Source: Dichloromethanomonas sp964477085
Lineage (GTDB): Bacteria > Bacillota > Desulfitobacteriia > Desulfitobacteriales > Syntrophobotulaceae
Direction: 5' to 3'
Assembly: GCA_964477085.1 (NCBI GenBank)
Contig: CAYZDF010000002.1
Location: 41,988 to 105,987 of the forward strand
Length of the DNA: 64,000 nt
Each line of letters begins with the position of its first letter. Within the stretch, counting starts at the first letter, position 1. Under the pieces are notes generated by a model, which was not told the DNA's origin, did no database searches, and was given only the letters and a program-made list of their open reading frames with translations. This document shows positions 9,879 to 18,151 of the stretch, one piece after another. A program made the position numbers and the translations under genes.

Positions 9879-11270
9879 ATGCGCAAAAAAAAGTATAATA
9901 ACCATTATGGTTTTTTGTTATTACTTGGTGGCATCTCAGTTGCTAAATATCTGGGAAAGAAGCTTTTAGCAAGTATAATCCGAAAATGGACTAAGATCAT
10001 TATGACTGATGAGTACCATGAGAATCTATGGGAATTCGTTTCTGCCTCCAAGCGGGTAGGGCCACAGAATATCGTTGAGCTGAATCTTCGGGCCGAATAT
10101 GGGAAAAACCCTGAACGGCCACTGGGCAGTCCCAAAAAATTCCCATCAATCAATAGCTTAATGTTTTCTTTTGCTCAGATTGCGACTCTTCCAACACCTG
10201 AAGATGAAGAGATAGATCTATCTGCCGTTATCGGTAAGAAAGCAAAAAGGCCGTTAAAGCTTGAGGTACCCATCATGATCGGCGGGATGGGTTATGGTTT
10301 TGCAGTCAGTGAAAAAGTCAGGATCGCCCTGGCCAAAGGAGCCACTCTTGCAGGTACTGCCGTCAATACCGGGCAAGGCGGGATGCTCCCCAAAGAACGA
10401 AAAGTTGCTGAGCAATTGATCGTCCAATATAACCGGGGACACTGGACCAAAGACCCGGAAATCTTACGTCAGGCCGATGCCATCGAATTTCACTTCGGCC
10501 AGGGGGCAGTCGGGGGATCATTCGGAGTTTTGCCGTCAAAGCGAATCTCCCGTAAAATGCGTAAGATATTCGAGGTGCGTCGAGGGGAAAGGATTATCTA
10601 TCCTTCGCGGATGTCTGGAATTGATAAGCCCCATGATTTAATTAAAAAAGTTAAAGAATTACGCAGTATCACTGATGAAATTCCGATCGGAGCCAAGATA
10701 GCCGCCGGAGATCTTTTAGAAAAAGATCTGGCCTGGTGTCTGGAAGCCGGTCTTGATTTCGTTGCCATCAGCGGCGCTGAGGGTGCTTCCAAAGGTTCGC
10801 CGCCGACTCTGTTGGATGATCATGGACTACCCACCGTGATTGCGCTGTCCAGGGCGGTTAATTATCTCGAAAAAGTTGGAGCCAAAAAGGAGATTGATCT
10901 GATCGTTGATGGCAAGCTCATTACACCCGGTGACTTTCTCAAATGTCTGGCTCTGGGGGCTGATGCCGTTTACATCGGAACCGCAGCCATCTTCGCCTTG
11001 GCGCATACGCAGGTGCTGAGAGCCCTGCCGTTTGAACCCCCAACAGCGGTGGCCTGGAACGTCAGTAAATTATCCCAAAAGTTTAGAGTCAATAAGGGAG
11101 CTAAAAGTTTGTACTTATATCTCAAAGCCTGTGCTCAGGAGATGAAAATGTCCTTAAGCTCTATGGGCAAAACTTCCGTTCATGAACTTACCAAGGACGA
11201 TTTAGTTGCCATAGATCCCTTTATTGCTGAGATTACAGGGGTTCGAATGGCTCATATTCCAAGACCATGA
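9879..11270 (+). CDS. FMN-binding glutamate synthase-like protein
   Basis: 463-residue stand-alone relative of the central FMN and Fe-S domain of glutamate synthase (GltB). An N-terminal hydrophobic helix (about residues 9-30) may anchor it to the membrane. The barrel shows PIMIGGMGYGFAVSEK, NTGQGGM, FHFGQGAVGG, AISGAEGASKGSPP and DAVYIGTAAIFA, matching the phosphate- and flavin-binding elements of the family. No glutaminase domain or small subunit lies nearby, so ammonia-dependent or unrelated oxidoreductase chemistry is possible. The ATG after GAGGAG is preferred over the upstream GTG at 9843. Confidence 0.85.
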   Translation: MRKKKYNNHYGFLLLLGGISVAKYLGKKLLASIIRKWTKIIMTDEYHENLWEFVSASKRVGPQNIVELNLRAEYGKNPERPLGSPKKFPSINSLMFSFAQIATLPTPEDEEIDLSAVIGKKAKRPLKLEVPIMIGGMGYGFAVSEKVRIALAKGATLAGTAVNTGQGGMLPKERKVAEQLIVQYNRGHWTKDPEILRQADAIEFHFGQGAVGGSFGVLPSKRISRKMRKIFEVRRGERIIYPSRMSGIDKPHDLIKKVKELRSITDEIPIGAKIAAGDLLEKDLAWCLEAGLDFVAISGAEGASKGSPPTLLDDHGLPTVIALSRAVNYLEKVGAKKEIDLIVDGKLITPGDFLKCLALGADAVYIGTAAIFALAHTQVLRALPFEPPTAVAWNVSKLSQKFRVNKGAKSLYLYLKACAQEMKMSLSSMGKTSVHELTKDDLVAIDPFIAEITGVRMAHIPRP

Positions 11271-11400
11271 TATTATCAAGGATTTATCTTTACAATAATA
11301 GGTATTTCGAGTTAGAAGATTCCACTTTTTTGAAATTTTATGCATTCATAACTAGTAAATATAAAGATCATCGCTATAATAGAGAGGGGAAGGTGATAGT

Positions 11401-11823
11401 ATGAAATTATCAACAAAAGGGCGATATGGTCTGAGGGCGATGTTGGATATTGCCCAGAATGAGAAAGATGGACCTGTTACTCTAAATAATATTGCTGCAA
11501 GGCAGGATATATCAAAAAGGTATCTTGAACAGATCCTTGTGGCCCTCAAACAAGCCGGTCTGGTCAATAGTGTCCGTGGGTTTCAAGGCGGATTCGTATT
11601 AGCCAGGGAACCCGAAAAGATAGTAATCCGAGAGATCATTACCACTCTTGAAGGGCCGATCGCTCCAGTTGAATGTGTTTCGGGTGATAAACCCTGTTCC
11701 TGCTTGCGTAATGCTGACTGTGTGACACAGACGATCTGGAGAGAATTGAGAGATGCGATGACCAAGGTCCTGGACTCCTATACGTTAGAAAATCTGATTA
11801 AATCTGATGGGAGAAAAACTTGA
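11401..11823 (+). CDS. Rrf2 family transcriptional regulator (IscR-like)
   Basis: 140-residue winged-helix repressor starting MKLSTKGRYGLRAMLDIA, the family signature. A cysteine group near residues 98-112 (C-x6-C-x-C-x6-C) resembles the [2Fe-2S]-binding cysteines of IscR, so an Fe-S or redox-sensing regulator is likely. It lies 105 bp upstream of mnmA. In many Firmicutes the order is rrf2-iscS-mnmA; here the cysteine desulfurase between them is missing. Expected to control Fe-S or sulfur-transfer genes, possibly itself. A CymR-type role cannot be excluded. Confidence 0.9.
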   Translation: MKLSTKGRYGLRAMLDIAQNEKDGPVTLNNIAARQDISKRYLEQILVALKQAGLVNSVRGFQGGFVLAREPEKIVIREIITTLEGPIAPVECVSGDKPCSCLRNADCVTQTIWRELRDAMTKVLDSYTLENLIKSDGRKT

Positions 11824-11928
11824 ACTTAGATAACCTTAGATAAAAAAGGATACATAATCTTATCGGAAATGAGAAACCTGAAGATACTATCCATAAAGTG
11901 CTAAAAAATTGTTTGCTAGGAGAAGCTG

Positions 11929-13002
11929 ATGGCTAAAAAGGTGATCGTCGCCATGAGCGGCGGTGTTGATAGTGCTGTGGCAGCAGTACTTTTAAAAAAA
12001 GAAGGATATGAAGTAATAGGAGTCACCATGCAGATCTGGCCTCAGTCCGAAGATAATGCCCGGGCCTGTTGCAGTCTTGAGGCTGTCAATGATGCGCAAA
12101 GGGTCGCATGGAACCTGGGGATCCCACATTATGTTATGAATTTCAGGCAAGAATTCGAGGATAAGGTGATAAAGGAATTCTGTGATGAATACTTAATCGG
12201 AAGGACACCCAATCCCTGTATTTCCTGTAACCGCCTTATTAAGTTTGAATCCCTTCTGCGCAAAGTACAGGCTCTTAATGCCGATTACATCGCCACGGGG
12301 CACTATGTGCAACGAGAATTCGATGAAACGACTCAGAAATGGATCATGAAAACGGGGATAGACAACACGAAGGACCAAAGTTATGCACTTTACCATATGA
12401 CTCAAGAACAGTTAGAGCATACACTTTTCCCGCTGGGAAAGTATCGTAAGACTGAGATCCGGGCTATGGCCAAAGAAGAGGGTCTGATCGTTGCCGAAAA
12501 GGCTGAGAGTCAGGAGATTTGCTTCGTGGAAGGGTCCTACGGAGATTTTTTAGAGACCTATCGGAATATTAGTGCCACTCCTGGCGATATCGTTGATTTT
12601 CAGGGTAAGAAGCTGGGAGAACATAAAGGTATCTACCGCTATACCATCGGTCAGCATAAGGGACTTGGACTAGCCCTTGGCTACCCGGTGTATGTGACAC
12701 ATATAGACCCCGAAAAAAACATTATTCAAGTCGGGGCCAAAGAAGAACTGTTTCATTCCTCTTTAGTAGCCGATGATTATAGCTTTATTTCAGGAGATGT
12801 TCCGGCTGCAACACTCTCTGTAATGGCTAAAATCAGATATAATGCGCCTAAGGTTCCGGCAGTCATTCATGTTCTGGACGAACATCAGGTCAGGGTAGAT
12901 TTTCAAGATCCTCAACGAGCCATAACACCCGGCCAGGCGGTGGTATTCTATCAGGAAGACATTGTTTTAGGGGGAGCAACCATAGCTTCATACGGACCAT
13001 AG
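11929..13002 (+). CDS. mnmA: tRNA-specific 2-thiouridylase
   Basis: Installs the 2-thio group on wobble U34 of tRNA Lys, Glu and Gln, using ATP and persulfide sulfur relayed from a cysteine desulfurase. The 357 residues have the PP-loop SGGVDSAVAA at the N-terminus, the PNPCISCN motif holding one catalytic cysteine near residue 100, and the second cysteine in SQEICFVEG near 200. A C-terminal beta-barrel follows. Full length for the family. GGAG precedes the ATG. Sulfur may come from a desulfurase elsewhere; the one at 55961 belongs to a different (selenium-linked) subfamily. Confidence 0.96.
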   Translation: MAKKVIVAMSGGVDSAVAAVLLKKEGYEVIGVTMQIWPQSEDNARACCSLEAVNDAQRVAWNLGIPHYVMNFRQEFEDKVIKEFCDEYLIGRTPNPCISCNRLIKFESLLRKVQALNADYIATGHYVQREFDETTQKWIMKTGIDNTKDQSYALYHMTQEQLEHTLFPLGKYRKTEIRAMAKEEGLIVAEKAESQEICFVEGSYGDFLETYRNISATPGDIVDFQGKKLGEHKGIYRYTIGQHKGLGLALGYPVYVTHIDPEKNIIQVGAKEELFHSSLVADDYSFISGDVPAATLSVMAKIRYNAPKVPAVIHVLDEHQVRVDFQDPQRAITPGQAVVFYQEDIVLGGATIASYGP

Positions 13003-13075
13003 CTGGTTTTTACTATGAAGAGCTACCGAGTTTTTAATATTTTGTTGATAACACAGATAGAAGATCATAAAACTC

Positions 13076-13104
13076 TTGACAGGCCAACTGTTTTTTTATA
13101 AGAT
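13076..13104 (+). promoter_or_regulatory. Sigma-A-like promoter upstream of Fe-S membrane protein
   Basis: Perfect -35 TTGACA at 13076-13081; -10 candidates are TAAGAT (13099, 17 bp spacer) or TATAAG (13097, 15 bp spacer). The inverted repeat at 13105 begins at the -10 and covers the expected transcription start. Confidence 0.62.
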
Positions 13105-13125
13105 ATATACCTAGTGGGGGTATAT
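13105..13125 (+). promoter_or_regulatory. CsoR/CstR-like operator
   Basis: Perfect 7-bp inverted repeat ATATACC-N7-GGTATAT with a G-rich centre (TAGTGGG). This closely resembles copper-sensing CsoR and persulfide-sensing CstR operators such as ATACCC-N4-GGGTAT. It sits over the transcription start of the gene at 13229, as a repressor site should. The cognate regulator is not in the window. Confidence 0.55.
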
Positions 13126-13228
13126 TGAATGAGCAAGTATTATCTAATATCAACTAAGAAACTTACAAATAATAGTTGCAATTCATAAAATACTCATCTA
13201 AAACGCACGATAGAAGGAAGGACTAAAA

Positions 13229-13798
13229 ATGAAATCGGTAAATTGGCAATACTATTATATTTTTACACTTATCTTCTTTGCTCTTGGTTTCTTTAATATC
13301 ATCTTTGGCTGGCTAGGATTAGCTTGTATGATCTTGCCATTTATCCTTTTATTTAAAGACAAGAAGAAAAGCTGGTGTCAGCATTACTGTCCGAGAGCAA
13401 GCCTGTTTTCCAAACTTTTTAAAAATAGATCCTCGTTTGGCCAAAAAGGAATCGAATGGCTCATAAAAGGTAAAGTAAAGTGGTTGGTACTTGGTTATTT
13501 CGCTTTCAACCTTTTCGTCTTAACCATGTCAACCATTATGGTTTCAAAAGGCAGAATAATGCCCATCGAGGAGATTAGATTTCTGATGGCCTTTAAGATA
13601 CCCTTCGATCTTCCCCAGATCCTCTTTGGAAACATCGGCGCGGACTGGGCTATCCATCTCTCTTTCAGATTATATTCCATGATGTTTACGACTACAGTGA
13701 TTGGCTTGGTTCTTGGCTGGTTATTTAAGCCCCGAACATGGTGTGCTATTTGCCCCATCAACACAGTATCCACGCTTGTACTCAACAAAGCAAAATAA
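13229..13798 (+). CDS. NapH/MauN-like 4Fe-4S membrane protein
   Basis: 189-residue membrane protein with about four helices and two cysteine motifs, WCQHYCPR near residue 50 and WCAICP near 172. The motifs are shorter than canonical CxxCxxCxxxCP ferredoxin sites but typical of small NapH-like polyferredoxin membrane proteins. It probably moves electrons across or along the membrane to a redox partner not encoded here. AGAAGGAAGG precedes the ATG. The operator at 13105 suggests control by copper or reactive sulfur. A clear terminator follows. Confidence 0.75.
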   Translation: MKSVNWQYYYIFTLIFFALGFFNIIFGWLGLACMILPFILLFKDKKKSWCQHYCPRASLFSKLFKNRSSFGQKGIEWLIKGKVKWLVLGYFAFNLFVLTMSTIMVSKGRIMPIEEIRFLMAFKIPFDLPQILFGNIGADWAIHLSFRLYSMMFTTTVIGLVLGWLFKPRTWCAICPINTVSTLVLNKAK

Positions 13799-13814
13799 AG
13801 GAACAAATCAAATG

Positions 13815-13858
13815 ACCTGATAGAGTTATATCAATTTGACCTATCAGGTTCTTTTTTT
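13815..13858 (+). terminator. Intrinsic terminator after Fe-S membrane protein
   Basis: Perfect 9-bp stem ACCTGATAG (13815-13823) with CTATCAGGT (13841-13849), then TTCTTTTTTT. Confidence 0.85.
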
Positions 13859-13975
13859 GCATTTACTTCAAGAGATGAATAGAATAGCTGTTTTGGATAA
13901 GAAAAATAGCATACCAAAGAGGATTTTTAGGTGAATATGGCGAAATTAAAACATATTGTGATATTGTGAAAAATA

Positions 13976-14037
13976 TTAAACTTTGCTCCTCTCAGATTAG
14001 AGAACGTAATAAGCATCATGGAGTGAAGTTTTTTTGT
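13976..14037 (+). terminator. Terminator-like hairpin upstream of c-di-GMP gene
   Basis: Twelve-pair stem (AAACTTTGCTCC with GGAGTGAAGTTT, two G-U pairs) followed by a T tract, 110 bp before the GGDEF/HD-GYP gene. The gene upstream already has its own terminator at 13815, so this one may end a leader or small RNA. The 342 bp region 13806-14147 otherwise holds no gene. Confidence 0.5.
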
Positions 14038-14147
14038 TAAAGACTATGGTGCAAGATCCGAACGACAAAAGACATTAGTGAATTATTAAACACTAACATG
14101 GCCTTTATTATAGGGGTAAAGATAAAGTTGCTACGGGGGTAAGCTTA

Positions 14148-16862
14148 ATGGATAGACTCATCTCTTATGATAAGACTAACAAAAGGCTTCTTGAGTTACT
14201 TGATGATCTTGACGCTATTGTCTATGTGATTGACATCGATACCTACGAAGTACTGTATTTAAATAAACACGGTAAAGAATTATGGGGAGATATCCAAGGA
14301 AAAATATGTTGGGAGGCTATCGAGCACAATCAGTCAGGACCATGTGAAAGCTGTAATAATCGTCATATATTGGAAATTGGAGAAGGAAAGTTCCACAAGA
14401 CCCTCTATCATGATCGCCTTAATGATAAATGGCTGGATGAAAGAGCTCATCTTATCCATTGGCTTGGTGGTAAGAAAGCGAAGCTGGGTATCGCTATGGA
14501 TGTAACGGACCGAAGGAAAATGGAAGAAGAACTCTATTTAAGTGAATTGAGATTTTCAAGCCTCTTTAATACCATTAATAGCGGCGTCGCTGTCTATGAG
14601 GTCAGTAATGACGGCAGCTCAGGTCGAGATTATATAATCAAAGACTTTAACCAAGCTGCATTACGGATTGAAGGTCAACGTAAAGAGGATGTCATTGGTA
14701 AAAAGCTTTCCGAATTAAGACCGAATATTGATGATTTTGGGATCATCGAAATCTTTCAAAAAGTGTGGAAGACAGGAGTTTCACACAATTATCCCGCCAA
14801 AATCTATAAGGATTCCAAGTTCCTCAACTGGTATGAAAATCAGATTTACAAGCTTCCAACCGGTGAAATTGTAGCTGTCTTTGATGATGTCACAGCTAAT
14901 AAGAATGCGGAAGAAGCCCTGAGAGAAAGTGAACAAAAGTTTAAGGGCTTTGTTGATAATGCTCCATCCATGATTTACACTATGACTGAGGAAGGGAGAT
15001 TCATCTATGTCTCTCATAGTTGGATCGAGCAATTAGGTTATGAGCAGCATGAAGTAGAAGGAAAGCACTTCGCTGAATTCGTATATCCTGGGGATCTTGA
15101 AATCTGCCAGAAGTTTTTACAAAATGCCATTGAAACTCGTGCAGCTCAGAAAAACATAACCTACCGGGTGAGACATAAGAATGGTACCTTGCACTGGCAT
15201 AAAGCATCTGGTTCAGTAATCGAAAATCAAAATGGAGATATTCTCTATTGCATAGGCGTGGCCAATGATATCTCCGAGCAGGTTAAATATGAACAAGAAT
15301 TACTTAAGTCTAACCAGGAGTTGGAAGCAGCACTTGAAGAAATTTTGTCCATCGAAGAGGAGCTAAGAGTTCAATATGAAAACCTAGAACGCCGGGAAAA
15401 AGAACTCAGGGATTCCATGCGGCTTCAGGAGGATATCATACAATTCTTGCCTGATCCAACATTTGTTATTAATACTCAAGGAATAGTGGTCTCCTGGAAC
15501 AAAGCGATGGAAGAATTGTCAGGGATTAAGGCTGAAGATATTTTAGGTAAAGGTGATTATGAATACGCAATACCTTTCTATCGGAAACGAAGACCCGTTC
15601 TTATCGATCTGGTACTTAATTATGCGGAAGAAGATGCCAGAGCGTATCAAAAAGTTATTATGAACAAGGATAATAAAGCTTTGACCGTTGAGGACTATTA
15701 TCTGGATAGTCAGGATACGGGGAGATACTTATCGATCAAAGCTTCGCCTCTCTATAATTCAAAGGGAGAAGTGATTGGAGCTGTTGAATCGATTCGGGAC
15801 ATCACAGCCCGTAAGAAGATTGAGAAGAAGTTAAGATATGTCGCAGATCATGACAGTGTGACTGGTCTTTATAACCGGCGGTATTTTGAAAGAGAGATAA
15901 AAAACCGCAGGAAAAAGAATGGCACAGTGGTTGGGCTGATTGTCAGTGATGTCGATGGTCTTAAGCTGGTTAACGATACTCTGGGACATCAGGAAGGAGA
16001 CAGACTTCTTCGCAAAAGTGCTCAGATTCTTAAAGAAGCCTGCCCTGAACAAAGTATTATCACCCGCATTGGTGGGGACGAATTTTGTGTCATCTTACGT
16101 CATACGTCAGAACGTGAGCTATACGCTATACACCGTAAGATGATCAGGCTCGTTAATGAATATAATCAAAATGGTCCGCATATCCCCTTAAGTATCTCCC
16201 ACGGCATTGCTTTCCGAAATGATTCGCATGTTGATCTGCTTCAGTTATTCAAAGAAGCTGAGCAGAAGATGTATTACGAAAAATTACTGCATAGTCAAAG
16301 CGCCAAGAGTCAAGTGGTGGATGTTCTGACCAAAGCATTAGAAGTAAGGGATTATATCACCGAAGGCCATGCTGATCGATTAAGTAAAATCGTGGAGGAA
16401 ATTGCTTCTTCTATCGGCTTACCAGAATACCAAATCAACAACTTAAGACTTTTTGCCCGTTTTCATGATATCGGAAAAGTAGGCATTTCAGATGCTATCC
16501 TCTTCAAACCAGGCAAGCTCACTTCAGACGAATTTGAAGAGATGAAAAAGCATAGCGAGATCGGTTTCCGCATCGCCCAAACTTCACCAGACCTCGTCCA
16601 TATCTCAGACTGGATCCTCAAACATCATGAGTGGTGGAATGGTAATGGTTACCCCTTTGGCTTGGCAGGCAAGGATATTCCTCTGGAGTGTAGAATCCTT
16701 TCGATAGCAGATGCATATGACAGTATGAGTAACGATAGACCTTACCGAAAAGCCCTTGTGTATAAGACGAGGATCAATGAGCTTAAGAGATTTGCAGGAA
16801 TTCAATTTGACCCCGAACTTATTGAAATCTTTTTAGGTCTGTTAGAAAATAACCAAAAATAA
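14148..16862 (+). CDS. PAS-GGDEF-HD-GYP cyclic-di-GMP turnover protein
   Basis: 904-residue cytoplasmic signalling protein that can both make and break cyclic di-GMP. Four PAS-type sensor modules fill roughly residues 10-560, with a short coiled coil around 385-425. Next comes a GGDEF cyclase domain with an intact GGDEF motif (about 642-646), then an HD-GYP phosphodiesterase domain (HDIGK near 773, HHEWWNGNGYP near 825-835). No membrane helices. Which activity dominates cannot be told from sequence. GGGGG precedes the ATG; single-gene unit. It resembles the protein at 35559 in its GGDEF-HD-GYP half but has different sensors. Confidence 0.92.
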   Translation: MDRLISYDKTNKRLLELLDDLDAIVYVIDIDTYEVLYLNKHGKELWGDIQGKICWEAIEHNQSGPCESCNNRHILEIGEGKFHKTLYHDRLNDKWLDERAHLIHWLGGKKAKLGIAMDVTDRRKMEEELYLSELRFSSLFNTINSGVAVYEVSNDGSSGRDYIIKDFNQAALRIEGQRKEDVIGKKLSELRPNIDDFGIIEIFQKVWKTGVSHNYPAKIYKDSKFLNWYENQIYKLPTGEIVAVFDDVTANKNAEEALRESEQKFKGFVDNAPSMIYTMTEEGRFIYVSHSWIEQLGYEQHEVEGKHFAEFVYPGDLEICQKFLQNAIETRAAQKNITYRVRHKNGTLHWHKASGSVIENQNGDILYCIGVANDISEQVKYEQELLKSNQELEAALEEILSIEEELRVQYENLERREKELRDSMRLQEDIIQFLPDPTFVINTQGIVVSWNKAMEELSGIKAEDILGKGDYEYAIPFYRKRRPVLIDLVLNYAEEDARAYQKVIMNKDNKALTVEDYYLDSQDTGRYLSIKASPLYNSKGEVIGAVESIRDITARKKIEKKLRYVADHDSVTGLYNRRYFEREIKNRRKKNGTVVGLIVSDVDGLKLVNDTLGHQEGDRLLRKSAQILKEACPEQSIITRIGGDEFCVILRHTSERELYAIHRKMIRLVNEYNQNGPHIPLSISHGIAFRNDSHVDLLQLFKEAEQKMYYEKLLHSQSAKSQVVDVLTKALEVRDYITEGHADRLSKIVEEIASSIGLPEYQINNLRLFARFHDIGKVGISDAILFKPGKLTSDEFEEMKKHSEIGFRIAQTSPDLVHISDWILKHHEWWNGNGYPFGLAGKDIPLECRILSIADAYDSMSNDRPYRKALVYKTRINELKRFAGIQFDPELIEIFLGLLENNQK

Positions 16863-16876
16863 GAATGCTAAAAGAA

Positions 16877-16905
16877 GAGTCCATACCGACAAAGGTAGGA
16901 CTCTG
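16877..16905 (-). terminator. Terminator between convergent genes
   Basis: Stem AGAGTCC(A)TACC with GGTAGGACTCT, one bulged base. The minus-strand side is followed by a T-rich tract (TCTTTTAGC), so it mainly serves the lipoprotein gene, perhaps both genes. Confidence 0.6.
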
Positions 16906-16921
16906 TTAATGTCTTTGATTA

Positions 16922-17874
16922 TTACTGTTTCTCCATGGATTCTTGCATCGTGTCAACATTGGTCATAGTGATTTTTCCCTTGATTTCCACTAGATCGCTA
17001 TCCTTCTCTTTAACGACTTTTTCCAGCTCATAGATAGATAGATCCAGTTTAGTCGCATCTTCCTGCTGTTCTTTACTTATGGTGTTTTTAACGATTGACC
17101 ATAAAGCTTTTAGGTCTTCTATATCTGCGGTTGCTTTATCCCAATCTTTAGCCATAGCGTGGAGTACGGAATTGCGAGTATGAAAGATCACACGCTTCAG
17201 TTCAGGTGAAGATTTAGTCTTGTACAAAGAATGCATATCCGGTATATTCGCGTACAGAGCATTCGTTGCCAGAAGTGTCTTTATTTTATCTTTACTGTCA
17301 GCTGTTTTGGTCAGATTGTTTAAGGCGTCACTGAACGTATCAATGGTCTCTTTCTTGGCACCTTTCTTGGTAGCTTCCGGAAGATATTCGTTCCAGTTGG
17401 AATGCAGACTTTTAACATCCTGTGTAACTTGCTGCCAAGGATCAGAAGCTTTTTGTTCGCCAGTCTTACCTGTGGACGTTTGATCTTCTTTTTTCTGTCC
17501 CTGACCTTGCTCCTCGCCTCCTTGGCCTTCTTCCTGCTTCTGCTTATCTTGACCCTCCTGCTGTTTTTGCTGATCTTGTTTGCCTTCTTCCTGTTTCTGG
17601 CTTTGACCTTGTTCCTGATCTTGTTCTTTCNNNNNNNNNNNNNNNNNNNNNNNNNNNNNNNNNNNNNNNNNNNNNNNNNNNNNNNNNNNNNNNNNNNNNN
17701 NNNNNNNNNNNNNNNNNNNNNNNNNNNNNNTTGCTTAGGAACTTTATCGGATTGTTCTTGCTGTTGAGGCTGCTGTTGACCGCTGTTCCGGTTGAGGAGT
17801 CCACAACCAGGCAGAAATGCTATCGATAACATAACTACGAAGGTTATACCTTTAACAAACAGGCATTTTCTCAT
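16922..17874 (-). CDS. Gln/Glu/Lys-rich lipoprotein, interrupted by assembly gap
   Basis: One gene split by 100 N. The 5' part (from 17874) encodes a signal peptide with lipobox LPGC followed by QQQPQQQEQ. Beyond the gap the true frame continues as a long EQGQSQKQEEGKQDQQ-type low-complexity tract into a helical domain that starts DPWQQVTQDVKSLHSNW and runs to 16922. The two sides are out of register only because the gap length is arbitrary. Surface-anchored, function not recognised; the C-terminal helical part may bind a ligand or metal. The repeat tract is the likely cause of the assembly break. Confidence 0.72.
17631..17730. other. Assembly gap (100 N)
   Basis: Exactly 100 unknown bases inside the low-complexity part of the lipoprotein gene. 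The round number indicates a scaffold placeholder rather than a measured length. Confidence 0.97.
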
Positions 17875-18021
17875 ATTCCATACATCCTTGTTACAATTAT
17901 TTGTGTTTTATTATTTGTAATTTCATTGAATAAATACAAAAAAAGAATCCCTGCTTCATCTAGAAAATACTGGGACGCTTTTTCAGCTTTGAAATACTAT
18001 GGTGAACATCAAGTTATCTTT

Positions 18022-18030
18022 TTGTCGAAA
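18022..18030 (+). promoter_or_regulatory. Perfect Spo0A box
   Basis: TTGTCGAAA matches the Spo0A-binding consensus at all nine positions. It is 122 bp upstream of a sporulation-type histidine kinase and within the divergent region shared with the lipoprotein gene, so phosphorylated Spo0A could control either. Confidence 0.5.
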
Positions 18031-18151
18031 TGTTTTAGTGAAGATTACTATAAACCGACAACTTATATCTTACATTTTACCAATAATTTCATTAAAATAA
18101 AAGATAGCCCTTGTATTTGTAAAAAGATCTGCTGACATTTGAGAGGTAAGA

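Noticed and set aside
13860..14147. Cyclic-di-GMP riboswitch ahead of the GGDEF/HD-GYP gene
   Set aside because: The conserved cores of class I and class II c-di-GMP riboswitches are not present; only a plain hairpin is seen.
17926..18135. 69-codon plus-strand ORF between lipoprotein and kinase genes
   Set aside because: No ribosome site, no recognisable domain, and it overlaps the likely promoter region with the Spo0A box.
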